From Tanytarsus gracilentus (Eukaryota > Arthropoda > Insecta > Diptera > Chironomidae), in the NCBI GenBank assembly GCA_038502055.1, contig JAXRKN010000014.1:1-64000 (forward strand): a DNA stretch of 64,000 nucleotides. Direction: 5' to 3'. The notes under the pieces are model-generated. The model was not told the DNA's origin. It searched no databases and saw nothing but the letters and a program-made list of their open reading frames with translations. The position numbers and the translations under genes are program-made. Below are positions 1-12,716 of the stretch, one piece after another; the stretch's first letter is position 1; each line of letters begins with the position of its first letter.

Positions 1-985
1 GTTTAATTTCATTAATTTGTTGACTTAATTTCGCTTCAATTAGTGAAAATTTTGACACAATTTCGTCTTTGTTTTTGTAAAATTCTAACTGGAAAAATTC
101 TTTGAGAGTTGGATCGTTTTTGATTAATTGTTGATTTTCTTCTTGGAGTTTTAAATTTTCAGCTTTGAGCTTTAAAATTTCTTGATGTGAATCTTTTTGA
201 ATTTGAAGTTGAATTTCCACGCTTTGGTTTAAAATTTCCGATTTTAAATTTACATTTTCTTCATTTCTAGTCTCGCAAATTTTCAAAATTGATTTTAGGT
301 TTAGAATTTCTTCAGTTTTAGAGGCGATGATTGGATTTTGGGTTGTTGTGGTTGGTTTCGGTGTTGGCGGGATGTAATTTGGATCTTTACACTTGCTTTC
401 GACACTTCCAATGACTGCAATCATTTTGGTTCGATCAATTGATTTATCTTGATCATTTGTGCATGGATTTTGTTGCAATTCCAATCTTGTAAGTTTTTGC
501 AAACCATCAAAAGCGCCATAAGAAATTTGTTTGATTTTATTGTTAGCGAGAAAAATTGATTCGAGATTTTTGTTGTGAGTGAATAAACTTGACTCAATAA
601 CTTCGATTTGATTGCCTTGAATGTTGAGTGTCTTCAACTTTGCTCCAAACTCTCTTAAATCCTCTTTTGTGATTTCTTTTAAAGTTCCATCGATGATGTG
701 AATAAAATCAATATTTTTAAAATATTTCGTGACTCCACGCGGAAAATAATTGATAGTTTTTGAGTTTGAATAAAAAACCGTCACATTATCGTTGGTTTTT
801 CCACTCGAGTGAAATCCGCGAACGCCAGAAACTTTTCGATCGTCTTTTGAAATTACAAGAATTGAATTTTGAATGCTGCAATTGTAAACAGGACTAACTC
901 CACCATAAACACAATCAATAACGACACTTTCACTGTTGATGATTAAAATTGTTAGAATTAAAAATAAATTCACGAAAATCTTCAT
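1..985 (-). CDS. Secreted leucine-rich-repeat / coiled-coil protein, 3' end cut by window
   Basis: Reading on the minus strand from the ATG at 985, the frame stays open for 328 codons to the window edge, so the C terminus is missing. It starts with MKIFVNLFLILTILIINSES, a signal peptide. A cysteine-containing N-terminal region follows (CVYGG..., YNCSI). Roughly residues 110-190 hold about three leucine-rich repeats, with pieces such as GNQIEVIESSLF and NNKIKQISYGAFDGLQKL, closed by the cysteine motif QQNPCTN. Then comes a proline/threonine linker (PPTPKPTTTTQNP) and a long charged segment rich in E, K, L and Q, consistent with a coiled coil. It is clearly paralogous to 36712-37491, which has the same start, LRR order and spacing. 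Signal peptide, LRRs, Cys and coiled coil in that order recall mosquito LRIM-type immune proteins, but membership is inference; partner and function are unknown. Confidence 0.85.
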   Translation of the reverse strand, partial: MKIFVNLFLILTILIINSESVVIDCVYGGVSPVYNCSIQNSILVISKDDRKVSGVRGFHSSGKTNDNVTVFYSNSKTINYFPRGVTKYFKNIDFIHIIDGTLKEITKEDLREFGAKLKTLNIQGNQIEVIESSLFTHNKNLESIFLANNKIKQISYGAFDGLQKLTRLELQQNPCTNDQDKSIDRTKMIAVIGSVESKCKDPNYIPPTPKPTTTTQNPIIASKTEEILNLKSILKICETRNEENVNLKSEILNQSVEIQLQIQKDSHQEILKLKAENLKLQEENQQLIKNDPTLKEFFQLEFYKNKDEIVSKFSLIEAKLSQQINEIK

Positions 986-1007
986 TTTAACTCTGAAGAA
1001 TTCAAAC

Positions 1008-1040
1008 TAAAATATAAATTGAAGTTCAGCACGTTTTATA
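1008..1040 (-). promoter_or_regulatory. Core promoter of the LRR gene at 1-985
   Basis: On the minus strand a TATA box (TATAAAA, 1034-1040) lies about 32 bases before an initiator-like TTAGTT with its A at 1008, leaving a short leader before the ATG at 985. The stretch after the TATA box (G-GCT-AACTTC) is shared with the promoter of the paralogue at 36638. That conservation between paralogues is the main support. Confidence 0.55.
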
Positions 1041-3883
1041 GCAATGACTCTCGAAAATAAAATGATGGAATTAAATTTTTTAAAGACGCTCGTTAATAAT
1101 CTTGAGCTTAAGCGAAAAAAATTTGCAGCAAACACAAAAATACAAAACCGGTTGACTTACAAAGAATTAAAAATTATAATTTTACTTTGCTCATTCAAAT
1201 ATTTTTTTTGACGTTTTTGTTCTTGAACTCAAGTTGACGTTTTTGTATGAAATTTATTTTATTTTTTTTTAAAAAAAATTTCCAACTCTGCTTTATTAAA
1301 AACTTACAAAATCTTCCCAAATTTATTAAAATCCCGCCCACATATTTTTCTCCCATCTCGACTTTCAAATTTATCTTTTTAAATCCTCAAATGAGAACTT
1401 GAAGTTTAAGTGAAAAGTTTTGTGAAAATTTTCTAAAAACTATTTTACGTAGCACAAAAATTCCATGTCGATAATAAATGCTAATGAGGGTTGCGAGCAT
1501 GATGTGAATTTTGCTGAGGGATTTTAATAAAAAGCAACAAGAAATTTTCGAGGGAGTTGAAAAAGTTTTGCAAGGGGTTGAAATCTTTAAATTTGTGAAC
1601 AATTTTTGATGTTTAAGTTTTAAATTATATAAAAAATTAAAAATTTATGTTCAAAAATATAAAAAAAAATTAGTTCTAAAAAATAAAAAATTAAAAAAAT
1701 ATAAAAAGTTGTAAAAAATAGAAAAAAAATTCCAAAAAATGTGTTCAAAAAATAAAAGTTCATTAAAATGTTTGAAAAAAATATCAAACAAAAAAATATT
1801 TAAAAATAAAATTAATTTTTTTAATTCTCAAAATTTCCACAAAAAAATTTACAAAAATTTTCCACAACACTTTCAAAAATATTTTCACCCCTTTTTCCTA
1901 AAATTTAAATTCTTCCATTTCAAAGTGTGACAGAGACGAGCAAAGCTGAAAACTAATCCACCCCGCACTAACTTAAATGTGTTTATTTTCGCTCTCGCAC
2001 GAAATACAAAATGTTTAATTATTAAAACTTTCAAATTGGGGTTTAAAGAAAAACAGCAAAAATTGTTGAATGTCATGACAAATAATGAAAGACGGGGAGG
2101 AAATTAAAGAGATAAGAAGATGTTTATTAGTTGAGACTCATGTCGGCGTAAAGCGAAGCAGGAAGTTAAATTTTCTTTCATTAAGTTTTCATTCATTCTG
2201 ATCTGATTATAAAATTTCACATAAAAGAGCTTCATTAAAGTTTATTTGAAAGTGAGTTGATGATAAGGAGCGAAAAAGATGAAAATTGAGTTAAAAGAAA
2301 TTTATTAAAAATTTCAATGAATTTTTGATCAACTTTTTTCATCCAATTAATCACAAAAACCTCAAAGCATTTTTAAAGCTTCTCCGCAAAAGTCACTTAA
2401 AACCACTCGAGTCCAAACTCAAACTCTTCAAAACCACAAAATTTTACTCCTTCATTCGTTTAAGCCTTTTTCATGCTTCCCTTAACTTCGTCTCGCATTA
2501 CACAAAAAGTCAAATCGATAAAATTTTGCCATCGCATGTTTTGCCTCAATAAAAAATATTTTAAATTGGATTTTTTTCATATTCAAATGCGAAAGTGTAA
2601 TAAATTCATTAGCAATAATCTCGACGAAAAAGGGGAAAATATTTTTTTCATATTTTAATGACATAATGATAAGGAAAAAGTTTTTTATGATTTGAAAATT
2701 TTTTCGGCGAGAGGAAAAATATTGAAAATTTTTATCATGATTTTTATTGCGTTGAAAAAAGTTTGAAAACTTTAAATCAAAAAAACTTTTTACCTCATAA
2801 AATTTCTCCCCAGGTGATTAAAAATTTCAACCTGCACTCGAATTTCATCCAGTTATGAACCGCCTTCACATTTTATGACACAACCAAACCTCAACAACCC
2901 CCACGAGACTCATCACAGTTTTTCCTTTTGATGTAATTCAATATTTTTTTTCATCCACCTAATTATTTTACGTAAGCTGGGTTCAAGTAACTCGACATGC
3001 AATTTGCAGTTTTTGCGTCACTCGCAATCGTGTCACGTGGCCTCACTCAACAGCTCCTTTTCCCCACACACAACGTGACTACTTCGGACTATTGTGCACG
3101 GCAACTTGAGCGGATGAAAATATGGAAGAAAAATCACGTTCGAATATGGAAAAATTTCTCTCCTTAATTATTTCACATCACTCATTCGCACCGCAATCAC
3201 GAACACGAGATCAAGATGAGAAGGAAATAATTTATGGGGAAATTTAGCGGGAATTATTTCGAAAGATTTAACCAGCGAAATTTTATGGTTTAGAAATTAG
3301 AGGGAAATGTGGATCAAGTTGAGAGTGAGAAAAGGCTGTGAAGAAAATTAAATTAAAATTGAGGTGGAGAAGTTTAAAAATAAATTTTAGGGTGTCAAGG
3401 TTGACCGGTTTTTTTTCTTCGAAAATCGGGCAATTAAATCTTTAGTTAAATATTTAATTAAATATGAAAGTAAAAAACTTTAGCTAGAAAAACTAGAAAA
3501 AACAAGTTCCGGGAAAATTTTTAAAACCGAGGAAAAAATTTTAAATTCGGGAAAATCCTAATATTTGGATTTTGGTAAATAAAATAAAATTTTCGTGTTT
3601 CAAATGTTTAAGAATTAAAACTAAAACTCCCTCTAAATTGAGAAATCTCAATAAAATAATTTAAAACTGAATTGAACTATTTGAACAATTTCTTCACAAA
3701 AAATTCCCTCAAACTTCATCACAATCCATAAATTCCTTTTATAGAATTTTTAAATCTATCAAATTTACTTTTCAAGCACCTCCCGCTGACGAAAGACAGA
3801 TAAAGCTTTATGAAAATAATTAATTGAATGTGCCACAAAAAAACCAACTCACTTTAAAAACCTCGATTAGATTAAACCGGAAC
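1041..3883. other. AT-rich intergenic DNA, no gene recognised
   Basis: The stretch is dominated by A/T runs. Open frames present are short (60-75 codons), lysine/phenylalanine-rich and often open on both strands, as expected by chance at this composition. Around 3390-3550 a short patch holds CCGGTTTT and CGGGCAATT-like segments that could be an old repeat, but no ends were found. Confidence 0.6.
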
Positions 3884-3965
3884 CTTATCGAGCACTTGAT
3901 GGAAATTTTAAGTTTGATAAGATTTTTCCTTAAATTCTCAGCTGGGAGTGAAAAACTTATCAGTC
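3884..3965 (+). promoter_or_regulatory. GATA-site and initiator promoter of first protease gene
   Basis: Three GATA-type sites (CTTATC 3884-3889, GATAAG 3916-3921, CTTATC 3956-3961) precede an arthropod initiator TCAGTC (3960-3965), 22 bases before the ATG. The block from GATAAG through TCAGCTGGG to TTATCAGTCG is conserved upstream of the paralogue at 5242-5292. GATA factors drive midgut genes in insects (established); use here is inference. Confidence 0.55.
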
Positions 3966-3987
3966 GCGGTTTTTTATTTTACTCAAC

Positions 3988-4970
3988 ATGAAGTGCTTGC
4001 TGGTGGTTATTTTTGTTTTAGCTGCATCGTCAGCTTTTAAGCTAGAAATTGAAAAGATTTATCCAAGTAATATCAATGAATATTTGGACAGTTTACCAAC
4101 CAGAGGAGAGCCACAAAGAGAAAAGAGAATCGCAAATGGAATGAACGCTGGTGAAGGTCAATTTCCCTACACACTTAGATTGACTGTTCATGACACCGAT
4201 GGTGCTATGTTTGTTTGCACTGGAGTTCTCATTTCGACTGATCACTTTTTAACAGTCAGACATTGCTTCGATCCTGTGTTGACTTTTATGGTGACGGCAT
4301 TTGCTGGAACTGTTCACTTGAATGGAGCTGGTGAGGATTTAAATTAAAATTAAGGATTCTTAATTAAGACCAAAATTAATTAAAATTTAATTATATTTTA
4401 TTCTGAAATACGATAGGTTGGATCAACAGAGTCAGTCGACAATTTTGGTTTGCACCTGCAATCAGTGGTTGGAATCCGGATCTTGCTGCGTGTCGTTTAG
4501 ACCAGCCTTTCCCTACTTCCGACCGCATCGCACCAATTCGACTTCCATCAAGGTCTCAAATGGACTCTAATTACGCGTTTGCACGATATCCAATAAATAT
4601 CATTGGCTGGGGTAGAATTGCCAATGGTGACATGGCTTCGACTCTTCAATGGGCGAGATTTAGAATTGAGACAAGTTGCTGGTCAAACCCCAGACCAACT
4701 ACAATGTGTTCAGTTCCAGTTGATGGTTGGCATATTGAGGTTAATATTTTTAAAAAATTCATTTATTTAAAAATAATTTTAATTTCTCATTAGACTCGCG
4801 GAGGTGATTCAGGTGGTCCATGGGTTACTTTGGAGAATGGAATTCCAACTTTAGTTGCTCTCACTGAAGGATCAACAGGAAGTTCAACAGTATGGTGGTT
4901 CCGAGGCACTCGATTGACTTCATTTTTGAGTTGGATTAGTTCAGTCACTGGAATTCCAATTAGAAATTAA
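3988..4970 (+). CDS. Trypsin-like (S1 family) serine protease, copy 1
   Basis: Three exons: 3988-4330, 4417-4739 and 4794-4970, all with GT-AG boundaries, giving 280 residues. A signal peptide (MKCLLVVIFVLAASSAFK) and propeptide lead to the activation site KR/IANGMNAGEGQFPY. All three catalytic residues appear present: His in VRHCFD, Asp in NPDLAACRLD, and Ser in GGDSGGPW. The length is normal for a secreted S1 zymogen. An oddity is the segment before the catalytic serine (ETRGGDSGGP), where the usual Cys191 is Arg and position 189 is Glu, so specificity is not plainly tryptic. It is a tandem duplicate of 5314-6343 with identical exon lengths (343, 323, 177). The GATA-rich promoter fits a midgut digestive enzyme, but substrate is unknown. 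Confidence 0.9.
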
Positions 4971-5182
4971 AATTTATTGAATAAGATGTTTGAATAGAAA
5001 TTGAAAAAATTAAATTAATTTTTGTCAATAACAATTAATTTAGAGTAATATTAGGAGTTTTCGACTAATACTGCTTTTAATTAAATCACGGGATGAATTT
5101 TTATCGATTTTACTCAACAACCCCGGTAAATTGAGAACTTCTAAAATTGAAAATTAATTATCCACTTGTAATTTATTAATAA

Positions 5183-5292
5183 CCTCGATTAGATTAAAAA
5201 TAAATCTAATCGAGCTCTTAGATAAATTTTTAAGTTTGCTTGATAAGATTTCTCCTTAAATGCTCAGCTGGGTGTGAAAATTTTTATCAGTC
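5183..5292 (+). promoter_or_regulatory. Promoter of second protease gene, duplicated from first
   Basis: CCTCGATTAGATT (from 5183), GATAAG (5242-5247), TCAGCTGGG and TTATCAGTC with initiator TCAGTC (5287-5292) repeat the arrangement upstream of the first protease. The ATG follows at 5314. The first of these blocks is followed by its own inverse (ATCTAATCGAG), forming a small palindrome not present upstream of copy 1. Confidence 0.55.
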
Positions 5293-5313
5293 GTTGATTT
5301 TTATTCACTCAAT

Positions 5314-6343
5314 ATGAAGTGCTTGCTGGTGGTTATTTTTACTTTTGCTGCATCGTCATCTTTTAAAAGTGAGTCTGAAAAGATTCATCCAAAAAATATC
5401 AACGAGTATTTGGACAGTTTACCAACGCGAGGAGAAACACAAAGAGAAGAAAGAATCGCAAACGGATTCGACGCAACGGAAGGTCAATTTCCATTCGTCC
5501 TTCGTATTTCTCTCCATGACACTGATGGAGCTGTCTTTGTGTGCTCAGGAGTTCTTATTTCGACTGATTATTTTATTTCCGTCAGACATTGCTTCGATCC
5601 TGTGTTGACTTTTATGGTTACGGCATTTGCTGGAACTGTTCACATGAATGGAGCTGGTAAGGGCTAAAGTTTGAAATTAAGAATTCTTACCGACTAAAAT
5701 TTATTTCCCGGGAGTCCCGGGATTGAACCAATAAATTGAGAACCCCTAGATATTTTTTTTAAAATTTAATTTTTAATTATTTTAGGTTGGATCAACAGAG
5801 TCAGTCGACAGTTTTGGTTCGCACCACAAATTGATGGATGGAATCCGGACCTTGCCACGTGTCGTTTAGACCAGCCATTCACAATCACCGACCGCATAGC
5901 ACCAATTCGACTTCCATCACGATCACAAATGGACTCAAATTTCCAATTTAATCAATATCCAATAAATATCATTGGTTGGGGCAGAATTGCCAATGGTGAC
6001 ATGGCTTCGACTCTCCAATGGGCGAGATTTAGAATAGAAACAAATTGCTGGTCACAAAGAAGACCGACGCACATGTGTTCAGTTCCAGTTGATGGTTGGC
6101 ATGTTGAGGTAATTTTGTAGAATTTTTAATTAAAATTATATAAAATTTTTAAAATTTATTTAAAAGACTCGCGGAGGTGACTCAGGTGGACCGTGGATGA
6201 CAATTGAAGGTGGAATTCCAACTTTAATTGCTCTCACTGAAGGATCGACAGGGAGTCAAACTCAATGGTGGTTCCGTGGCACTCGATTGACTTCATTTTT
6301 GAGTTGGATTAGTTCAGTCACTGGAATTCCGATCAGAGATTAA
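5314..6343 (+). CDS. Trypsin-like (S1 family) serine protease, copy 2
   Basis: Three exons: 5314-5656, 5786-6108 and 6167-6343, again 280 residues and with exon lengths identical to copy 1. The signal peptide begins MKCLLVVIFTFAASSSFK; the activation site is ER/IANGFDATEGQFPF. Triad residues are His in VRHCFD, Asp in NPDLATCRLD and Ser in GGDSGGPW. Exon 2 is close to copy 1 in DNA and protein, while the propeptide and first beta strands have drifted, so this is a fairly recent tandem duplication. The same non-standard pocket segment (ETRGGDSGGP) is kept in both copies, so it is unlikely to be an error. A poly(A) signal AATAAA lies at 6348-6353, just past the stop. Secreted, probably digestive (inference). 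Confidence 0.9.
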
Positions 6344-7913
6344 ATTTAATAAAGTGCAAAATCATTTTTTAGCGCAATTTCATGAATTTCTCAATTTATT
6401 TGTACCGGAAATTTCTTGAATTCTCCAACTGTTTCTACTCCAAGGTCTTTTCTATCCCTAACATTCGCAAATCATTCCGTTATTTTCATCATCTGCTTTT
6501 TAGCATTAAAGGAAGGAGAGGAAATAAATTCCAAGGTGCAAAGTGAGGATGTGAGTGTGTCAGGTGGTTGCGAAGATACCGAAAAAAAGGGAAGGAAGTT
6601 GGCAAAAAAATAGACAAAATTGCTTCATTAAATTGCCTTATGGAAATTCTGCTCGGTTGAGTGTCAAAAGCACTTGTGATGCTTCAGCAAAAAAAACACT
6701 CACGAGAATTCGCTATGAAGATGAAAATTCAATTTGTGTAAGGAAAAATGTGAAATTGAATTTGCGAAGAAAAAAAGATTTTTGGCTTTAAAATTTGAAT
6801 TTTTTTTGCTAATTTCATGACAAACTCATGAAAAATGTCCCATTCACAATAATTACCATGACAAGGCCAATAATAGAGTCCAAAATCCCTCCGCACTTAA
6901 TCCAACCGAAACTGCCATTCCGTACTCAAGTGAGAGAGAAAGAAATTTTCCATAGGCAGCAATTTAATCCCTTTTTGAGTGCCGTGCTACACTTTCTCTC
7001 CGTAGTCGCAGTTATGCTAAAAATAAATTCATTCTTAAGCTCCATTTGCTGCCGTCCTTACTGAATGGAAAATTTGCTTTTATCACTTTTAGAAAAATGC
7101 CCGGGATGAATTTTTGAAATAATTTAATTTTAATTTTAAAAATAATATTTTGAATTTTTGAATCTTTTTCTTTTTCTCATTTTTTAGTGATTTTTTTAAT
7201 AAACAAATTTTAGTTTTTAAAAATAAAATTTTTGATATTTTTTGAATTTATTTTTGCTTAAATTTTTTGATGAATTTTTTAATAAAAATTTTTATACTTT
7301 TATTGTGCATCTCGGGCAATCATTTCCTGACTGACAGTGCTGTTAGGCGAAAAAAACTACTCTCCGCATTCTAAATTGCCTTTTTCTCTCTCTCGCTTCT
7401 GCTTACATTTTCTCGTGTACACATTTCATCATCATTCAACATCGTCGTTCATGTTTTATCGTGCAAAATCATGAAAATTATTGCCTCAGATACGGCAAAA
7501 TCCCTTCTTTCATTAAATTTTCCGGGGTGTGTGTGTAAATGGCAATTGCTCTCGCATTGTGGTGCGAGTAAAATTGAAAATTTTCTCCCTTCCTGTGCTG
7601 CTGGTGAAGAAGAAGAAAAAATTCTCATCATCATAATCATTTTCATTTTCATGGGTGATGATGATATCAGTCATTTCATCCCTGCTCAAACATACACCGA
7701 GATGATGAAAACTTTTTTTCCTTCGCTTCGTTGTAATGCAACTTTATGATGTTCCTTTATCTTATGCCATTGCCTTTGAATGTCAGTTGGAATTTTGAGG
7801 AGAAAAGGGAGCAAAAAAAATTTTCTGATTAAATTTTCGGAGAAAAACTTTCCAATTTTCGTTCGTTCGTCATGGGATTGAAGAATTTAAGGAAAAAATA
7901 CAGGAAAAATTTC

Positions 7914-8081
7914 AGGGGTGGAAACTTGGGTTGAAAATTTAAAACAAAATTTTTAGAAAAAATCATGAAAATTGAAATATTTTTTGATTTTTTTATATAT
8001 TTTTTAAATATTTTTTAAGTAATTTAAAAAATCTTTAAATATTTATAAAAAATATTTTAAATCAAAAAAGTTTCCATCCCT
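7914..8081. mobile_element. Short inverted-repeat element (MITE), AGGGGTGGAAAC family, copy 1
   Basis: Starts AGGGGTGGAAACTTGGG and ends with the imperfect inverse AGTTTCCATCCCT. The 168-bp interior is nearly pure A/T with no coding capacity. Three other copies occur in this window with the same ends (12612, 32983, 45558). The shared termini with unrelated interiors indicate a non-autonomous DNA element; no clear target duplication was seen. Confidence 0.5.
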
Positions 8082-11000
8082 TGCAAATTTAACCATAAAA
8101 CTTTTTTTGTTTACTTTGATAAATTCAATAATTCCTCTGAGATTGATATCCTAAACCTCATATTCCATTCAGGCTTTTTTCATCATGAGTGAGTCAGTGA
8201 GGAATTTGCAATGGTCTCAATTCTAACTCTCGGTCTTTCAAATATGAATCATGATATGTGCAATGTGAGCTATTTTAGATAAAATTAAGAGCTTCATGGG
8301 TTAAAAGTACTTTTTTCTGTTATTATCAGCATTGTGCAAATCACTGTAGGGATGATAATAATTTTGGACAGAATGTGAGGATCTAAAAAAGAGAGAAAAT
8401 AATTTTGGGATGACAAAAATTTTTGTACGAAAATAGAAAAATTATTTTTTGATATTTCCTAAAAAAATTCCAGAATAAAATTAAAATAAAAAATTCTTAA
8501 ATATTTCATGAATTTTATCAACAATTTCAGCTCATCTGAATTTTATTTGCTTGTCTACAAATTTTTTACAGCCGCTGCGCAATATTTTAATTTATTATAT
8601 TGTTGCCGACTTGTAAAAAAGTTTTTATTTAAAAATTGACCAAAATATTTTCAACAAAAGCAAATGAACGAGCCTTCAAAGTAAATGTTTACGTTCGTTG
8701 ACATTAACTTGAATAAAAAAAATAGATTTAAAAATTATTTTTGCTTTGATTTTTGAATTGTAATCATTTGATTTATAAAATATTAATTTTCACTTAAAAT
8801 AAATTTAATTCAATCTAATTTTTTTAGACTTCTCACACCATTAAAAAAATGAAGGCTCGACCGCTCATAAAAACGAGAATTAATTTCGTTTTAATGTTTT
8901 TCTATTTTAGTTTTGATTACAAAATGTTTTCGTCTAAAGCTAAATGAGTCAGTTTAACTTTGAGTTAGAACTCAAAATATTCGTGTTGACAAAAATAAGT
9001 TTTCGAATAAATTTATCGAAGTGAAATAGATTTTTTGATTTCTAAGGAATTTTTCTTTTTTTTTCCACTTTTGTGGAATTTTTTATTCAACAAATTTTTT
9101 TTAATCAACAAATTTTTAAAACAATTTTAAAAAAATAAAAAATGTCAAAACAACTTTTTTGGCATCTCTCACTAAAAAATTCATAAATGTCCAAACGCAA
9201 CAAAGTAAGACCCTCAAATATCTAAAATGTTTTTCGCAGAATTTCATCAAATCCCTTTAGAATATCAAAATGTCACTCACAAACCGTTCTTACCTCAATT
9301 AACATCATACGAAAAAGAGCTGAATTATTTAAATCCCAAATGGATTTCTCAGAACTGGTTTTTGGCGTTAATTGACACGATTTTTGCCTCTTTTGTTCCT
9401 TTTTCAACATTTGATCCTCATACAATGTTGCAAAAAGGCGAGAAAAAATCTTTCTTCTTATGCTCGACAATGTTGCTGTCTGGTTTTTTTATAAAATCTC
9501 GTTTTTGTCTTCTTTTTCTTTCCTCGTTATGTTTGCAAAGCATTAAAAATCTTCTTGAAATGCCCTTTGCTGTCGTCTTTCTCTTCTTCACTTTTTTTCG
9601 AGTCTTCTAATGATAAATTCACTCAAACAAGAAGAAGAAAAATTGGAGATTAAGTGACTGAGAGAGTTTGAGTGAGTTCTGGAGATTTTTTTGTTTGAGG
9701 CAATTTTGAAGTATTTAGAAAAAATTAAATGATTTTCAGTTGAGTTGAAAAATTTAAGAAAAATAAATTAAAATAATTTTTAAAATTTAAATTAGGGTAA
9801 GTGCTTCTAAATTCGACACGTCCCTAATAGACAAATTTCAAGCAAATCGTGCAAACGTTAAAAAGTTATGTTATTTAAGTAAAAGTTACACAAATATTTA
9901 CTGAAGATCATAAAAAATCTAAATTTTCTAATTTAATCCTTAAATCTCAAAAAAGCAATTATTAACTTACAAAAAAATATTTTCAAAGCCAAACAAACAG
10001 AAGCCAAAACGCACTTAATTCTGTTTACATTTTACTTTACTTTTTTTCTTTCTTATTTTTCCCACTCATTCGGAAAATCTGCCAACAAAACAATTTTTTT
10101 TATTAAAAAACATCTTGTTTGGGATGACAAACAATGGAAAATGTCGCCATAGCAAAAAGAGAGAGAAAAATTGTAATTGAGATGATTCTTTATGATTTTT
10201 CATGTAAACAAGTTTATCAATCAGAAAAATTGTTTTTGCGTTGTTAAAAATGATTGTTAGAGAGGAAAAGTCGAAATTATTGTTGAAAAATAAATTTTTA
10301 TGTTGGAGTGAGAAAAGTTCAAAGAGTTTTGTTCATAAATTGACATTTTGCGAAATCAAAAATTTATTATAAAAAATTGTTTGAAGTTGAGAATTTTTTC
10401 ATTAAATGACTTCTAAGAATTTTTTAAGGGTTCAAAAAAAATTTACGATAAAAAAGATTCTTAAAAATCTTCATTGCACTCTTAATCAAATCTAATTTTT
10501 TAAATCATCCCATTAGCTCGTTAACATCCTACTTAAGATCCATAAAAGCTGCAATAAACTTCCGAGTAAATTTTCTCAATGACCCAAAACAATTTTTTTA
10601 CGACTCTAATTTCCATTAGAAAAAAAAACTATAAAAACATTTTAACTCATTTTTATCTTCTCAACAGCATTTTTTCACTTACTTGAGAATTTTTTTACGA
10701 CTTTTTGTCTCATTATTTAGTTGTCATTTAACTTCCACGATATGTGCGTGTAATCACATTTGACATTATTTTCACATCTTTTACTCATCGAGGAGAAAAC
10801 TCATAAAAATCAGTGAAAGGGAATGAAAATGAATAAACATGAATCCCTTGAGGCTTTTTTGAGTCGATCATCATCAGATGCTTGCCATAAATAAGTTGTA
10901 GGGAAATTTTATGGATTTGTGTTAAAATCTGCTTTTTTAATTTAATATTTTTCAAAATTATTTCTTAAAGCTTAATTCATCAAAAAAATGAAACTGTTTA

Positions 11001-12611
11001 CGTCAATTTTTATTACATTTCGCCTGCATTCGAAACAGAACAAATTAATTAGCTCTCATGAAATCCACATGTTCACATCTAATCATATCCACTCACTTTA
11101 CTCTCTGCCTGCATTCTCGATTCTTCACTAATTCATGTGCGCTTATTTTTATAAAAATAAAACATTTCACTTTATCGTGGCGGTTGAGGAATAAAAATGT
11201 TGTTTTTGTGCTTTCACTTGACTTTGAAATTCTTAATATGAGCATTAGATAAATATAGATGAAAAATGTAATTAAGAAAAAATTAAAATCGAGGGGATGG
11301 AAAATCAGGTTGTTGAATTTATTTTGGGTTTTTTATTCAGATTTAAAAAATTTGGTAATTTATTTTATTTTTATTAAAATTTTATTATTTAAAAAATAAA
11401 AAATTTGAAAAATTCTGACTCATAAAAATTTGATTTTTTTATTCAAAAATTTTGAATAAATTTTTTGTAGATTTATTTCATTTTTATTATCTAAAAAAAT
11501 CTGATTGAATAATTTAATAAACTAAAATTTAAATTATTTTCCAATTTGCAATTTTAAAACCTCTCACACTTTATTAAATTTTATATTAAATATTTAAATC
11601 CTCCCAAGTTGCAACCCCCTTCTTCATAAATTCTAAGCCTCTCAAATCTAATTTCAATTTTTATCCTCCGAGTCGAGCGAGAATTTTATATTTATTTCTT
11701 TTCTTACATAATCTCCACAGCATTAACATCGGCAGCATACACATAGAAAAATAAATGTGTTCAATATTCGAGTTAAGAGCTCCCCCACAACAACAACTTC
11801 AACTCAACGGCACCAATGCTATAATAACAAAAAATTCTCTTCGAATATTTTTTTCATTTCGAGAGGTTAAAGTTGAATTGAAATGTTTCAAAATATATCG
11901 CGAGAAGATTTTCATGTTTAGGAAAAAGCGACTGCATGGCACTTTTTTCGAGGAGATAAGAATTGTAAAGTGGATTTTAAATTTTTTTCTGAGTTATGCG
12001 TTTTCGAAGCAAGAGAGCTGAAAAAACATTAAAATTATTATGAAGTGATGTAAATTGCTTGTTTTTATGGAACTTCAAATGGAAAAAGCAGATACGATGA
12101 TTAAGTCTAAGTAGGCCCATTGAGATTAGAGAAAATGGGTTAAAAAAGTAATAAAAGGATTTTCTGGAAAATGTCGGGAAAAAAGTGTTAAAAATTAATT
12201 TTTTAAATGTCATAAAAAACTTAATCAAAAATTACAAAAATAAAACTTTTTAATTAGAAAATTCTCATGTTCCTCCTCCCGCGGCAATTCACTCCCATAA
12301 TCATGCTTTAACTGCTTAGTTATGCTGTAATAAAAACTTAATCCATTTATTATAATTCATCGCATATCATCGCGCCAGTAGCGGAGCAATAAACAACATT
12401 TTATGATTATTTTTAGTATTTTGTTTGTTAAGTAAAAATTTCCTCAATTAAAATGCATCAAAAGTCACTTTAGATATGGGTCGGCAGTGGCCGCCATGAA
12501 ATCGAGCGAAGTACTCAGAGCTTATCTCAATTTATTTCAATTGAAAAAGTATTTCGGCATAGGATTAAGTCGGTATGAGAGAGAAAATAGAGAAATTTGA
12601 TGAAAACAGCA

Positions 12612-12716
12612 AGGGGTGGAAACTTGGGCGATAATTTTTAAAAATTAAATTATTTTTGGAAAAAATATAATTCAAAATTTTATTTAAAATTTTTTTTTAC
12701 CAGAGCTTCCACCCCT
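12612..12716. mobile_element. Short inverted-repeat element (MITE), AGGGGTGGAAAC family, copy 2
   Basis: Begins AGGGGTGGAAACTTGGG and ends AGCTTCCACCCCT, 105 bp in all with an A/T interior. Same termini as the copies at 7914, 32983 and 45558. Confidence 0.5.

Noticed and set aside
9227..9610. 127-codon open frame with hydrophobic tail
   Set aside because: Stands alone in A/T-rich DNA, is dominated by F, L and S, has no recognised motif, no promoter and no splice partners. Chance cannot be excluded without transcript data.
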